This document shows positions 1-10,732 of a stretch of DNA of 64,000 nt, one piece after another (the stretch's first letter is position 1; each line of letters begins with the position of its first letter). The notes under the pieces are model-generated. The model was not told the origin of the DNA and did not search any database. It saw only the letters and a list, made by a program, of their open reading frames with translations. The stretch lies in NCBI GenBank assembly GCA_029204225.1, contig CM055092.1:14496059-14560058 (forward strand), given 5' to 3'. Origin of the DNA: Diphasiastrum complanatum (taxonomy: Eukaryota > Streptophyta > Lycopodiopsida > Lycopodiales > Lycopodiaceae). Both the position numbers and the translations under genes were made by a program.

Positions 1-925
1 CATATACTGAATGTGAAAATTAGAGAGGATATTCTCGTGCGCTGAACCGATATTGGAAGATAATATGAATGATCAAAGCTTGACTCGATAATTTCTCCTT
101 AGTTGTGGACAGTAGGAAGAGTCTATCAAATCAAGCTTCGATCATGCAAAATACCCTTCAATAATTTTAAAAAAAATTCAAATTTTTTTTTTCTACAATA
201 GCGATTCGACGCGCGCAGTCCAAGTGAAAAATCATTGTCTTCTCTCCACAGGGCGCTGATCCGATATCTGAGACACACTGAATATATATTGAAACGCATT
301 ATGAACGCCTTATGAAAATGGTCTGAATGAACATTATCTCAAAAACAAAAATCTCATCTTTACAGTCCTTAAATAGGACAAAAGTCTGTAATAATACTCC
401 TTGTACACGTTTTTCAATGTTGTCTATTTAATATTTGTTTATTATTTGTTTAATGATGATTTGGTGAGGAACAAATTCTAGGATCAGGGCTAATGATGAT
501 TCGTAGAATCTAGTGATAGATTATTTAATGTATTCTGACGTAGGTACAAATTTGTCTCACTCTGATTGGTGGATAAATATAGGCTGTGTTTCTCAATTCA
601 TTATTTGACAAATGTATGGCTGTGATCAACAGGAATTGGCTATAAATATAGGCATCTTTCTCTATATTTCAATTCCATGATCTTTCATTTTGAACTCACT
701 AGTCATCTTGTTTTCTTTCTTTCTTGAGATATCGAATCGACACGCGCCTTTCCATACAGTGCACGGTCGGATTCATTCACGCGCGCTGAATCGATATCAG
801 CCTCTTCTGATGTGTGCTTGCGGAAAATTTCATTCTCGTACTAACGATATCGGATCAACCCGCGCACTATGGTTCATTCCTCTACCAATATCATTCTGTC
901 GCGTTGAACCGATATCAGATTCAAT
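1..925 (+). other. Untranslated leader with paired inverted CG-rich motifs
   Basis: AT-rich, non-coding. It contains three pairs of inverted motifs built on GATATCG(A/G)-N-TC and a GCGC-rich end: arms at 198-220/251-270, 728-748/781-800 and 845-865/901-920, each pair separated by roughly 31-36 bases. A lone forward arm lies at 37-56. The same paired motif occurs at 14,720-14,911 in the leader of another gag-bearing element. I infer this is the 5' leader or LTR-proximal part of a retroelement whose start lies outside the window. No primer-binding site is visible. Confidence 0.5.
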
Positions 926-1551
926 ATGGCTAGTTCCTCCATGTCCTCATATAACAAACTTCTGGATTTTTTGATTGCCAATGACATTCCATCTGAGAAA
1001 TTAGAGTATTTTGCGAGTATTTTTTTTGTTCGTTGTCGAGCTGGATTTGGATGAGCAGATTGGAATGAACTTCACACGATAATTTAATTTCTTATCTTGA
1101 TAATTCTCAGATTATTAGTACTCCTATTTTGGATATAGATAGTTTTTGTTTCATTCATTTTCTGGACCTTGTGCATTCCCAACCATCCTCTAAGCATAAA
1201 CACAATAGAAAGTACTCTAACCTGCATGACCATTTCAAAAAAAACATATATTGTGATATCCACAAAAGAATGTGTGGCCTTATAATCAACGGAATGGCTT
1301 TTGTCTTTTACATATCTGCTGAAATTCCAGACGATGAGTCTGTTGAATCTTCAACTGTTCCATTGATCAAAGCATCTGCATTTGCTCCAGTTGATGTAGA
1401 TCATGCAGATACTGATATAGGGGTTGAAGCTGAAGCATCTATGGCTTCAGATTATCAAAAAACTCTCCCTCATTCTATAATCCTCTCTGATCCCCTTCCA
1501 TCTGCATCTCATGTTAATCAATTAACTCTACTCAACTCTTATATTTCATAA
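926..1551 (+). pseudogene. Broken ORF fragments following the motif-rich leader
   Basis: An ATG at 926 directly after the last leader motif opens 42 codons (beginning MASSSMSSYNKLLDF) and stops at 1,052-1,054. A second open stretch runs 1,129-1,551 in another frame and ends in a Ser/Asp/Glu-rich segment (EIPDDESVESS). I do not recognise either as a named family. Position after the leader suggests the degraded N-terminal part of a retroelement gag-type protein. No zinc knuckle, protease or RT follows. Function unknown. Confidence 0.3.
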
Positions 1552-1663
1552 ATAATGAAAGTTATATTTCATTTAATGATATAGAAGATGTTTTGAATTT
1601 GAGAGAGGATGAAATGCTCTCAATTTTTTCTCAAAATTTATCATAATTTTTCGACATTGTTGA

Positions 1664-1879
1664 TTACACATATGATGACCTTGATACATCACATGCACCT
1701 TGTGTCACATTTGCATCCAAGTATAATTGAACCTTAATCAAAACAGTCTTTACAATTTCATTTTTCATTTTTTCAAACCGAGCATTTTTCATCATTTCCT
1801 TTGCTGACTTTCTTGGTAAAACATGACTTAAAGATGATCCAATGCATGAACGATCTATTAAAAAGTTCTTTGCCACCAA
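1664..1879 (-). other. Short unrecognised ORF, possible downstream exon of the 2,123-2,629 ORF
   Basis: 71 codons, basic, with MVAKNFLIDRSC at the start and a Lys-rich middle. It lies on the same strand and about 240 bp downstream of the coiled-coil ORF, so it could be a second exon, but no convincing splice pair was worked out. No family recognised. Confidence 0.2.
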
Positions 1880-2122
1880 ACATGATCTGCAACAAACATA
1901 CGAAACTCAAATTATATTTAATAAATAAATAATCCATGTTATCAAGTGCAAATCAAACTTAAATGACATATACAAGTCAAATAAACAGTTTATATGACAA
2001 CATACTTGAATGTTCAAATTTTTTTTTGCTTATTGCCGCTATGTGTAGATAAGTCATCAATATTCTTCATCGGTACTCTTTTTTTTTTTCTCTTCATCAT
2101 TGTCTTATTGATAACTTTTATA

Positions 2123-2629
2123 TCAACAGCAGATTTTAAACTCTCGGATCGCAACTTTTTTTATGGATTCTAACATTTCTTGGTTTGATCCTCGAAGAGT
2201 AGTGATTGTAGCATTCAACTCTGACATAGCATTCTTGAGTGCATTGTTTTCAGCACTAGTGTGTTGCACATAATGAAGCAATTGTTGATTTGCACGTTGC
2301 AATTGTTGATTAGCAAACTGTAATTGTTGATTAAGACAAGATATGTTATGCATTCTAATATCACGCAACCTTTGACAATATCCAAGTAATCCGCTATTTC
2401 TTTCACAAACAAATATGAGAAGATGAGTTACGGACTTAAAATCTGGACACAAATTGATAGCTGGATCATTAGGATAAATTGATCCATCCACCCACAAATC
2501 TATATTCATTTGATTATTCATTCTCAATTCTCTAATTATTGCAGCAACATTCTCTACAACTTTCGCATTTTCCTTAATAATTGGAGTGCATTCCATCGGA
2601 AGAGCAACATGCAAATGGAACATTGCCAT
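2123..2629 (-). CDS. Unrecognised coiled-coil protein ORF
   Basis: 168 codons from an ATG at 2,629. Residues about 1-85 look globular (MAMFHLHVALPMECT, then an Ile/Asn-rich stretch). Residues about 98-160 form a predicted coiled coil opening with three imperfect NQQLQ repeats (NQQLQFA, NQQLQRA, NQQLLHY), which at DNA level are a short tandem repeat near 2,280-2,335. The ORF ends with a Cys-Cys terminus. No domain, signal peptide or membrane segment is evident. It could be a host gene, a transposon accessory protein or a chance ORF. Length and the repeat-derived coiled coil argue mildly for a real protein. Confidence 0.35.
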   Translation of the reverse strand: MAMFHLHVALPMECTPIIKENAKVVENVAAIIRELRMNNQMNIDLWVDGSIYPNDPAINLCPDFKSVTHLLIFVCERNSGLLGYCQRLRDIRMHNISCLNQQLQFANQQLQRANQQLLHYVQHTSAENNALKNAMSELNATITTLRGSNQEMLESIKKVAIREFKICC

Positions 2630-3044
2630 TGTTAAAAGCTACATTATGTAACTGCATCAAACTACAGTAAATCAATATGATTAGATCTAGCATACCTTAC
2701 TTTTATGTCGCACTGAAAAATCGTCCCGCCTCATATTTCACTATAAGCATACAGTGATTTCAAAAGTTATGCCACTCCCGCTTCAATTTTTGCATTGAGC
2801 ACACCAAGATTTTCAATCTTAAAGCTCTAGTCCCGAATTTTGGAACGAGCATGAAGAGAAGTTATTACATCTCATGCTTAACTAACTATTGTTTGAAGTT
2901 AACCATACTAGTTAAACGTCGGGCAAGGCCGGAAACTCGAAAAACAACGACCAGAAGTTACCGGTTTGCATTCTCTCTCTAAGTAACCTCTCTCTAAAGT
3001 GAAATTTCTTAAAGGGCCCATTTTGAGCCCATATTTCTCCTAAT

Positions 3045-3842
3045 GTGAGTCATCTTAGGACTGTCTTAGATATTCTCAGACGAGAGAAACTCTACGCTAA
3101 GAAATCTACATGTGAGCTCTTTAAGCATGAGTTGTTGTACCTCGGTCATAAGATCACCCGTAGTGGGTTGGAGATTGACGAGAGTAAGATCAAGACAGTG
3201 CTTGAATGGCCGATACCGAAGACGGTTAGAGAAGTTGAATTTTTTCTCGGTTTTACAGTTTTCTTTCGTAAGACAATTGAGGATTATGCTAAAGTGGCAG
3301 CACCTTTAAATAATTTGACTAAAGGCAGAGTTAACAAAAAGAAAAAGAGAGATCAACCTAGCGTGCCTATTGAGTGGAATGATGAATTGAACAAATGCTT
3401 TGAGAAACTCAAGCAAATGGTTGTTTCAGCTCTTGTTTTACATATCGTGCATCTTGATTTACCTTATGTCGTGCGAACTGACGCAAGTGATTCGGCAATA
3501 GGGGCAGTTCTTCTACAAGATGATAGACCAATAGCGTTTGAAAGCAAGAAACTCACGGGTCCTCAGTTGCGTTATACAACTCAGGAGAAAAAGTTATTTG
3601 CTATGATACATGCACTTAAAACCTGGAGGCATTACCTTTATGGTAGTCAGTTTATAATGTATACAGATCACCAACTTCTGAAGTACTTTTATAATCGAAA
3701 CGATCTAAGGGGTCGTAAAGCTCGTTGGGCTGAGCTTATGCAAAAATTTGATCATGAGATCCGATATGTCAAGGGCAGCTCTAACCAAGTTGTGGATGCG
3801 CTTAGTCGGATTGGTGAATTAAATGAACTTTCATTCACCTAG
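3045..3842 (+). pseudogene. Gypsy RT C-terminus and RNase H
   Basis: 265 codons. The first ~75 residues are the RT thumb/connection (FKHELLYLGHKITRSG, then PKTVREVEFFLGFTVFFRKTIEDYA). The remainder is a Ty3-type RNase H: VVRTDASDSAIGAVLLQDDRPIAFESKKL, the ELRYTTQEKKLFA-like box, the TDHQLLKYF box and VDALSRIG at the end. The family's palm domain with the YxDD site is missing because the element is truncated just upstream. No stop codon within the RNase H block, but it stops before the integrase. Confidence 0.9.
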
Positions 3843-4084
3843 ATTTCCACTGATCTATATCTTTCACTGAGAGGATAATGTGAATCAGATTCTCATTTTG
3901 CAATTGGTCCCATCTAGAAGATGGTGGAGACAGGAAAAAATGGGAATGGAATAGAGATTTACTCACAGGGGTCTCAGGTTCCTAAGAAATATAAGTAGCT
4001 AGCGGAATAGTTCTCTATCCGAGGTGGGTTACTATTTCATAATGAAAAAATTTGTGTACCAGCGGATGATGAGTTAAAAAAAAA

Positions 4085-4649
4085 GATTCTTTATGAGTGT
4101 CATGACGTTCCCTGTGCAGGTCATCGGGTATACACATGACTTTAGACTTGGTCAAAAGAGAGTTTTATTGGCCAAAACTCAAGCCATTTATCGAGTCTTA
4201 TGTGGTTAAGTGTAGACCTAGAACGCTTAAAGACTGGAGGGTTGTTACATCCCCTAGATATCCCTCAGAAGCGATGAGAAAGTATATCTATGGATTTTGT
4301 GGTTGGACTTCCAAAGACCCAACGCCAAAATGATTCTATTTGGGTTGTGGTGGACAGGTTGACAAAGTTAGTTACTTTTATACCAGTCAAGTCAACTACT
4401 AAGGCTTCAGATTTAGCCCAGATCTTTGTGGAAAAATTATTTAGGCTTCATGGACTGCCAAGTGATATAGTTAGTGATAGAGATCCTAAATTTACAGGTC
4501 ACTTTTGGTCAGTTGTATTCCATAAGCTTGAAACCTCGCTTAGTTTTAGTTCTTTTGATCATCATGAATTAGATGGCCAAACTGAGAGAACTAATCAGAC
4601 TATGGAGGATATGTTGAGAACTTATGTGTTTCACAGGCAATCTCAGTGA
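4085..4649 (+). pseudogene. Gypsy integrase, frameshifted
   Basis: The zinc-binding N-terminus is partly visible (DLVKREFYWPKLKPFIESYV) at about 4,140-4,210, followed in a new frame at 4,290-4,649 by the catalytic core: MDFVVGLPKTQ (first Asp), VVDRLTKLVTFIP, FRLHGLPSDIVSDRDPKF (second Asp) and DGQTERTNQTMEDMLR carrying the catalytic Glu. The HxP box before it is altered to HHELDGQ. At least one frameshift separates the two halves, and the usual CQRSK-type linker is lost. Confidence 0.85.
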
Positions 4650-4664
4650 GAAGATTACATTCCT

Positions 4665-5318
4665 TTGATTGAATTTGCTTATAAAAGTAGAAAACATTCT
4701 GCTACTGGTTATAGTTCGTTTTTGCTGATGTACAGTTTTCAACCTAGATCTTCGATAAATGTGGAGACAAAGTCTGTTGAGATCCAAAAAGTTGCAGATT
4801 TCTTGCATGATATGCGTGAAATGTTGCAAGTGGCCCGTGATTGTATCCAGAGTGCTCAAGATAGAGCTAAGCACTATGTCGATCTTAAGAGGTCTCCCAG
4901 AGATTTTAAAGTTGATGACTGGGTATATCTTAGAATACCTAAGGATTCTAAGACTATGAGTACAGGGAAGCATTATAAATTGTCTAGGAGATATTGTGGA
5001 CCAAAGAAAATTGGTTCTTTAGCTTACGAAATAGATCTTCAGAACAAGACTGCAGCTCACCCTGTGTTTCATGTAAGCTGTTTAAAATTAAGTTTACATG
5101 AAAGTGACGTAATTGGTTCAGAGGAAGATCTTACCCATTTGGAGGACTCGTCACTTAGTGTCCCTTTGGAACCTGAAAAGGTACTCATAACCAGAGATAA
5201 ACAATTGAGGAATCGTTCTATCTCTAAGTGCTTGATCAAGTGGAGACAAACTGAGGATGATGATTCATGGGAGAGGGTCGAAAGCATAAAGAAGAATTTC
5301 CCTAGTTTTCATTTCTAG
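4665..5318 (+). pseudogene. Gypsy integrase C-terminus with chromodomain
   Basis: 217 codons. The start continues the integrase (EFAYKSRKHSATGYSSFLL). The middle has the GPY/F-like SH3 region (DDWVYLRIPKDSKT, then YCGPKKIGSLAYEIDL and HPVFHVSCLK). Residues about 168-217 match a chromodomain: LEPEKVL, a basic strand, CLIKWRQTEDDDSWE with the conserved Trp residues. Chromodomains direct integration to particular chromatin in this lineage. A stop at 4,648 separates it from the catalytic core. Confidence 0.85.
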
Positions 5319-5333
5319 AGATAGAAATGGATT

Positions 5334-5346
5334 AAGGGGGGAAGAA
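5334..5346 (+). promoter_or_regulatory. Polypurine tract of the Gypsy element
   Basis: Purine run AAGGGGGGAAGAA sits directly before TGTTATGTCC, the expected start of a 3' LTR, and 16 bases after the stop codon of the chromodomain ORF. Confidence 0.75.
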
Positions 5347-5540
5347 TGTTATGTCCATGTCCTGTACAAGGGAATCGGAATAATTCTTGACGTGGATAAC
5401 CGATCACTCTAGTTGTATGTGGTTATTAGTTATGCTACGTCATTCCAGACGTAATCGTATTAAATAATTAATAATCATATGAGGGCCCAGACCTATAATT
5501 GGACATAGGAGCACATGCATGGTGAAGATTGTTTTCATAC
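5347..5540 (+). repeat. Start of Gypsy 3' LTR
   Basis: Begins TGTTATGTCC immediately after the polypurine tract. The right end cannot be set because the 5' LTR is not in the window. The sequence changes character at the tandem duplication that starts near 5,543. Confidence 0.5.
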
Positions 5541-5542
5541 AA

Positions 5543-5768
5543 GAATAGGAGGTCAATAGCTCAATTTAGGTTGCATGGGGATCCTAAAGAGAATATTCTC
5601 TCTCTCTTGAGGAGAATAAGTCTAGTAAAAACTCACTCATCCTCCTATGGTGATTCTTGAATAGGAGGTCAATAGCTCAATTTAGATAGCATGGGGATCC
5701 TAAAGAGAATTTTCTATAAGTCTAGTAAAAACTCGCCCATCCTCCTATTGTGAATTGTGATTCTTGAG
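5543..5768 (+). repeat. Two-copy tandem duplication, unit about 116 bp
   Basis: Unit 1 at 5,543-5,658 and unit 2 at 5,659-5,768 both open with GAATAGGAGGTCAATAGCTC and end in GATTCTTGA. Unit 2 lacks the CTCTCTCTTGAGGAG stretch of unit 1 and has a few substitutions. Confidence 0.85.
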
Positions 5769-5934
5769 CCAGTTTCTTCACTCTGGCTTGGGGATAAATT
5801 AGTTAGGGTATTGACTAGCCTCTCCATATTGATTGAGTGGTTCATGCTCCACAGGTGTCCTTTTGGTTTGCATGCGATTAAAATCTTGAAGATCTTCACT
5901 TGGTGGTTCCTACACAACTAGCATCAACATCAAA

Positions 5935-6160
5935 GTGTCTGCCATTGATTCCCTCGTGAGTTGGCTTGCGAAGTGGATGAAAAAATCTTATTTTTTCTGG
6001 TTGAGTTAGCACGCTCCCTATTGCATACTTCGATACATTTGTATACACGTGAAATTCTATGCTCCAATTTGAAGATCATGGAATAGGGACAATAATGAGT
6101 GCTTGCTTGATCTTTTTGAACGTATCCAAGGCTTCTTGTGTCCATTTAGGCTCAACAATA
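5935..6160 (-). pseudogene. Gypsy RNase H fragment
   Basis: Minus-strand reading gives PKWTQEALDTFKKIKQALI, then HVYTNVSKYAIGSVLTQPEK, matching the Ty3-type junction between RT and RNase H (FxWTxExxxAFxxLK, DASxxAIGAVLxQ). Stops and frame breaks lie between the blocks, and the Asp of the DAS motif is replaced by Asn. A separate scrap from the chromovirus at 3,040-5,540, on the opposite strand. Confidence 0.6.
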
Positions 6161-7750
6161 AGTCGATAGATCGGCTAAGCTGTAAAGACCACTAGGAAAA
6201 ACCCCTAAGATGAGGATAGAAAAACATAATGGAAAACATGTTGGAGCAAAAACTCTCAACCAAATCTAGATCAATCTTGAATCTAGCCCCCTAGCCATGC
6301 CATGTGAAAGCAAGAGAAAAAGAGAGCAATTGGTAACCCAAACCCAAGTTGTCGAAGGGAGAATCCCTCACTTCCTATTATTAAATATTACTTTTACAAG
6401 TATATGTAATCTTTTATTGATTTTAGTTAGATATTTTGCAATGGTAAAAAGAAATTCTAAAAGTGAAGGAACTAGCTCTAATTATACTCTCATTTTGCAA
6501 CTGTCTATAACAATAGCACCCATTCCAACACTTGTTTGGAATCTCTTCTTTGATACTAATTTTCAAAAGTTACGAGAAAGTCATACACTTAAATATGGGC
6601 CATAACTAGCAACAATAGCAATCACAATGACTGGAGTTTTATATCGAGACATAGCAACCTTTGGAAAAATGGATTTGATGAGAAAAACAAAATCGGTGTA
6701 AGCAATAGAAAAAAGTAGCACAAACTAATTGGCCAAAACTTGTAGAAAAAATTGAAATGGGAGCTGCATGTCTGCTACAAAAAATTAGCCCAAACCAGCT
6801 GGCTGTAACTTTTACGAAGAATTTAAATGAGAACCTCATGTCCACTAATATGAGAGATAAAATGCTCTAGATTTCAAAGCAGACATACGATCTTCAACCC
6901 TATGGAGTCCAATTGCAAAGTTTTAGACCATGAACTTCATGATGCATAGCATGGAAAAAATGCCCAGGCATCCCTACTCATCGTCAGTGCCCTAAAGTAG
7001 GTGCAGGTCACACGCACAAACATTCGTCCACATTAGCTCTCATACATTTGTACAAAGACCTATGCATGTTTCTCACTTCTCCGGAGAACAAGGGCAGACT
7101 CGGTCATGATGAAGGCTAGCACTAAAGAACAAAGCTACAAAGCTGAACAAATTGAGTCCCTGCTACCTCATGGAAAAGATAAGGATAATTTACATTTTGC
7201 GCTTCATCATTGATTTGTTCTAGTGAACTGTTCAACCACCGTTTGAAAAGGGTAGAAGAGGCACCCTGGAATTGGCGTATCCATTGATATGCCCAACCAT
7301 TTCCAAAAACAACTGCAGCGAAGTTCTGTGAAGCGGGTTTGAAAAGCATTAAAATGCCATTAGAGATCTGAAAAACTAAATGAAATCTGGCAAATCCATC
7401 ACTTAAATGTAGTGAATGATAATCCCATAAGATAACATCAGTAAACAACCTAATTCAAATATTAACAGTAGCTAATTAAGGATCAACTAATTCCAAGTCT
7501 AGTACATACAATCTGCGTGATCGATTTGAATAACAAGTTTCGCATACTCTGCAGATGACCGTGGCTTCCATCAGAAAAATCTCGATATATTACTCATATA
7601 CCAGAAAACCTATCTTCAGGAATTGTATCAATCTGCAGAGTGAGCTTACAAGAGAGCACTTGCTCTTATTTCAACATTTACTATATGATGTAAGGTGGCC
7701 AATTTTGAGCTCTGCATTTTGATAGGGCTGCATTTCAGATTCTCGTCAGC
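6161..7750. other. Intergenic stretch, no supported gene
   Basis: Only short chance ORFs on both strands. The right part (about 7,100-7,750) lies just downstream of the F-box gene and may contain its 3' UTR. No polyadenylation signal was pinned down. A weak 95-bp internal similarity is seen near 6,710-6,840. Confidence 0.4.
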
Positions 7751-9652
7751 TTAGATTAAGCTTGAATCATCTAGAAGTTCACTGTTCTGATCGTCAAGAT
7801 TATTTCCCAAAATACTACTGTCACTTCCTGGAAGTCCTCTGAGGAAGCCGCCGCCACCACCACTCCGAAATCCTCCCCCTAAACCACCTGGGCCGGTGCC
7901 TCCTCCAAATCTTCCATGTAAGGTAGGCAAAAGATCGTAATCGCCTCCTATGATGCCAAATCCAGGCCCCAAAAATGGTGGCAATCGCAAGCGCACAGGA
8001 AAAGTCTCAGCTCTTAAGCGCATTCTGTGATCTTGTAAACCATCTTCTCTCTGCTTTCTTCGAACCCACTCCCTTGCAAAAGCAGATTTCCAACCATACT
8101 CACTCCCTTGGTTTCTTTCTCTAAGCCCAAACTCTTGTTTATATCTTTCCTTCCATAAATCATGACTTGAAGCCAAGAATCTGAGCTCAGAACAAACACA
8201 TCCCAACGATGCAAGAGCAGGCGCTGGGAGCATCTCAAGAATTCGCATTTTCAACTCTGTGGGGAGCAGCAGAAAAGATGGCGGGGGTGGTAGACCAGAT
8301 CTTTCACATAATGCGGTTAGGAGACAAAGAGACAGATTATCTTTCACTTCTTTCCAAAATTCAAAGATGTTTGAGAAAATTTCCAGTGAACCATTTCTGC
8401 TGCAGGAACTTTCCACATCATCTCCCCGCAACCGTTTCTTAGTACTGTTAGCCGCTACTTTCATGCTATCACTCTGTCTATCAGTTGGCCCCCCGTTGAC
8501 TTCCGCTCGACATTGAAGACATTGACTCCACAATTCGTCGACATGTTCACCTAAATATTTGGAAATCGATAAGCTTAAGCGGTAAATGTCTGAGCTGATT
8601 CCGCCAATTAAAGTGCCATAGACAACAAGAAAACTGCCCACCGTTTGGCATCTGAGAACAACTTTTACAGCTTCGGCTGTTGGCAAAGACGCTGCCGCAG
8701 AGCTAGTCAACAGATCCGGCAGGGTGTAGTTAAGGTCAAACATGCCTCTTTTCACACTCCAACTTGATGGAAGGGCATAAGGATCACACGGAGCCATTTC
8801 CTCAGAAGCTTGTGCTGTGACAAACCCCGTTTCCAGCATCACAGCATGCAAAGCTAAGACAAGAACGCCCTCTGGTTGGCTCACATTATCCCCCTCTTTT
8901 GCCAAAACCCTTTGCAGCAGATCAGGAATTAGAAAATCGTATCTCTTAGGTTGTTCCTCGACATCAGGTGACCCCGTCATTCTTGCTCTTTCGTCCGATT
9001 CATCCAAACAGCCTGTGCCCAAATCGACGGCAGATTCACAAGAGCCTGAAGCATTCATGGTGCCATTGTCTGCCCCTCCAGCATCGAGTTTTAAAGATCT
9101 TTCTTCAAACCCTAGCGAAGCGGACATGCGTTGCAGAGCCGCTGAAGCACAAAGCTCACGGCGAACACTATCCTCATCGGATCCCGCATGTTGTTCTGAC
9201 AATCCTCGAGTGCGTGAGGTGCCACCAGAAGCCACAGCTCTGCTATGCCTTTCCACCTCTACCCTGCCAATTTCACTAACCCCAAGAGACTCTGATGCAG
9301 ATTTGAAAAGAAACCCTTGCTCAGGATCACCGGAAACATGACTTTTCTCAGCAGAAGCCGCAGCAATAAGGGAATCAGCGCTGCTAAAATAGAATACTAG
9401 ATCACCGCCAGTGATGCCTAAGGACGCTAACGTTGCCTCACTATCGCCTTGAATTGTGTCTTTCTTATTAAGCGAAATGGTCAGGGAGGCAGCAGGGAGC
9501 GATGTGAGTAGTGAAAGCTCATCCTTCAGATCCTGCAAACGGAAAGGAGAACGTACCTGCAGCTTGTGAGTAGGACCGCCCGCAGCAGCTCTCGCCCTCA
9601 CCTTCATCCGATCCGCCATCTCCAAATCTCTCTCGCTCGCTCTCTCCATCAT
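7751..9652 (-). CDS. SKIP22-like: F-box protein, SKIP22 type
   Basis: Single open frame of 633 codons. Residues about 17-92 form a ubiquitin-like region (SLTISLNKKD, LASLGITGGDLVFYF). A Ser/Glu-rich linker follows. Residues about 238-385 resemble the FP domain of the proteasome inhibitor PI31 (YDFLIPDLLQRVL, PEGVLVLALHAVMLETGF, LYGTLIGG-like strand). Residues about 460-507 are the F-box (LLLPTELKMRILEMLP, LASLGCVCSELRFL, LWKERY). The C-terminus is Gly/Arg-rich with GGGFRSGGGGG, as in SKIP22 proteins. F-box proteins act as substrate adaptors of SCF (SKP1-cullin-F-box) ubiquitin ligases; the substrate is unknown. The first two ATGs lie only about 6 bases from a TATA box, so translation more likely begins at Met12 (9,619) or Met16 (9,607, MKVRARA), the latter matching the family N-terminus. 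Confidence 0.92.
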   Translation of the reverse strand: MMERASERDLEMADRMKVRARAAAGGPTHKLQVRSPFRLQDLKDELSLLTSLPAASLTISLNKKDTIQGDSEATLASLGITGGDLVFYFSSADSLIAAASAEKSHVSGDPEQGFLFKSASESLGVSEIGRVEVERHSRAVASGGTSRTRGLSEQHAGSDEDSVRRELCASAALQRMSASLGFEERSLKLDAGGADNGTMNASGSCESAVDLGTGCLDESDERARMTGSPDVEEQPKRYDFLIPDLLQRVLAKEGDNVSQPEGVLVLALHAVMLETGFVTAQASEEMAPCDPYALPSSWSVKRGMFDLNYTLPDLLTSSAAASLPTAEAVKVVLRCQTVGSFLVVYGTLIGGISSDIYRLSLSISKYLGEHVDELWSQCLQCRAEVNGGPTDRQSDSMKVAANSTKKRLRGDDVESSCSRNGSLEIFSNIFEFWKEVKDNLSLCLLTALCERSGLPPPPSFLLLPTELKMRILEMLPAPALASLGCVCSELRFLASSHDLWKERYKQEFGLRERNQGSEYGWKSAFAREWVRRKQREDGLQDHRMRLRAETFPVRLRLPPFLGPGFGIIGGDYDLLPTLHGRFGGGTGPGGLGGGFRSGGGGGFLRGLPGSDSSILGNNLDDQNSELLDDSSLI

Positions 9653-9657
9653 TAGTC

Positions 9658-9665
9658 TTTATATA
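9658..9665 (-). promoter_or_regulatory. TATA box of the F-box gene
   Basis: TATATAAA on the minus strand. A transcription start 25-35 bases downstream would fall near 9,625-9,635, inside the longest ORF and downstream of its first two ATGs, which supports the internal start codons. Confidence 0.55.
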
Positions 9666-9765
9666 TCCCTTCAGCCCTAATTGAAATAAGACCCTAACCC
9701 TAATGAAGAGCCCTAAATGATGGTACCACAGCAAGTTAACCCAATGTGATAAAACCCTAATCCTA
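9666..9765 (-). promoter_or_regulatory. Telo-box cluster upstream of the F-box gene
   Basis: Plus-strand motifs ACCCTAACCC at 9,691-9,700, GCCCTAA at 9,674-9,680 and 9,710-9,716, and AAAACCCTAATCC at 9,751-9,763. Plant telo-boxes (AAACCCTAA) occur in promoters of housekeeping and growth-related genes. Here they sit just upstream of the TATA box. Confidence 0.5.
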
Positions 9766-10663
9766 ACACCCAGATTCAACCAATATATGTAACTCGGCAA
9801 AAAGGTTTTGATCGAAAGCTTGGATCAACCGATACAAAATTTGCAGCGTTCTTCATCAGGACAACAGATCTTCAACACACTTTTGAACTCCTGAAAATTG
9901 CTGACTGTAGGAACGATTCTCTAAAGAAATATATGGCTATAAGTGTGGGCCTATGCCTAGCTGAATCTGACAATTGTTGGAGCAAAATTCAAATAGTTGT
10001 AGGTGATCACTGGAACAGATTATTGGGTAGAACACTAGGCAACGGGCTTATTTCGGTTTTTCTAGCACGTTGGTGGTCGGTGCTTGGCATGCATCTAAAC
10101 ACGAGCTAGTTTGATGTCGTTTCTACTTGTTTGACAAACTTGTAACAACACGATCCGCAACTAGTCAAGTTTCAATCTTCTTGCAATTGCAAGTTCAGAC
10201 TTGCCTCGACAATTTCAGACTTTTGTAGTGCTACTGCTTCATAATAATCAGCAAATTCTCAAATCAGAACAACAAATATCAAACAGTTTTGAGCATAAAT
10301 TTTGGGTAGAACCTTGTCGCTGAACAGGAACACACGTTTTGACAAGTCTTGTGCACTCAAATTCGTTGTCTAGATAGCTTCTTTTTCTTTTTCTCGAATA
10401 GATAGCTATTTAACAAGATTCTGGGCAGTTGTTCTTCTAGTAGCAGGGTGTGGACAATGATTTGGAGCTAAATCACCTCCAAATCCCTAATACTAATAAC
10501 TAAGAGAATCAAATCTGGGAAACCAGATGGTTGGAGCTTTTGCAGAGCCACTACAAGGGATCTTATTCTTTGGGCAAGGAACATCGTATGACGACTTCCC
10601 CATGCTTTTGTTGTGGAATTAATAAGAATCGGTTGGCAGCCATTTACCAACGTGTAAAAGCGT

Positions 10664-10668
<5 letters not shown>

Positions 10669-10729
<61 letters not shown>
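10669..10729 (+). repeat. (GA)n microsatellite
   Basis: About 61 bp of uninterrupted GA dinucleotides. Confidence 0.98.

Positions 10730-10732
<3 letters not shown>

Larger units (their letters stand above)
3040..5540 (+). mobile_element. 5'-truncated Ty3/Gypsy chromovirus
   Basis: The remnant begins abruptly inside the reverse transcriptase (near the motif HLRTVLDILRREKLYAK) and runs in the usual Gypsy order: RT end, RNase H, integrase, C-terminal chromodomain, polypurine tract, LTR start. Gag, protease, the RT active site and the 5' LTR are absent. Frames shift between blocks, so it is inactive. A chromodomain after the integrase places it with chromoviruses. Confidence 0.85.

Noticed and set aside
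1-1551. Leader plus gag-like ORF considered as an endogenous pararetrovirus
   Set aside because: No movement protein, coat-protein zinc knuckle, protease or RT is visible, so there is no support beyond a generic retroelement leader.
6297-6605. 102-codon ORF
   Set aside because: Hydrophobic and AT-driven, no family or context.
7122-7448. 108-codon minus-strand ORF downstream of the F-box gene
   Set aside because: No recognisable domain. Position fits 3' flank or UTR.
8209-9341. Plus-strand ORFs opposite the F-box gene
   Set aside because: Antisense shadows of the well-supported minus-strand coding sequence.
10549-10558. CACTACAAGG as a CACTA terminal inverted repeat
   Set aside because: No inverted partner with a matching target duplication was found. 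A 10-base match alone is expected by chance.
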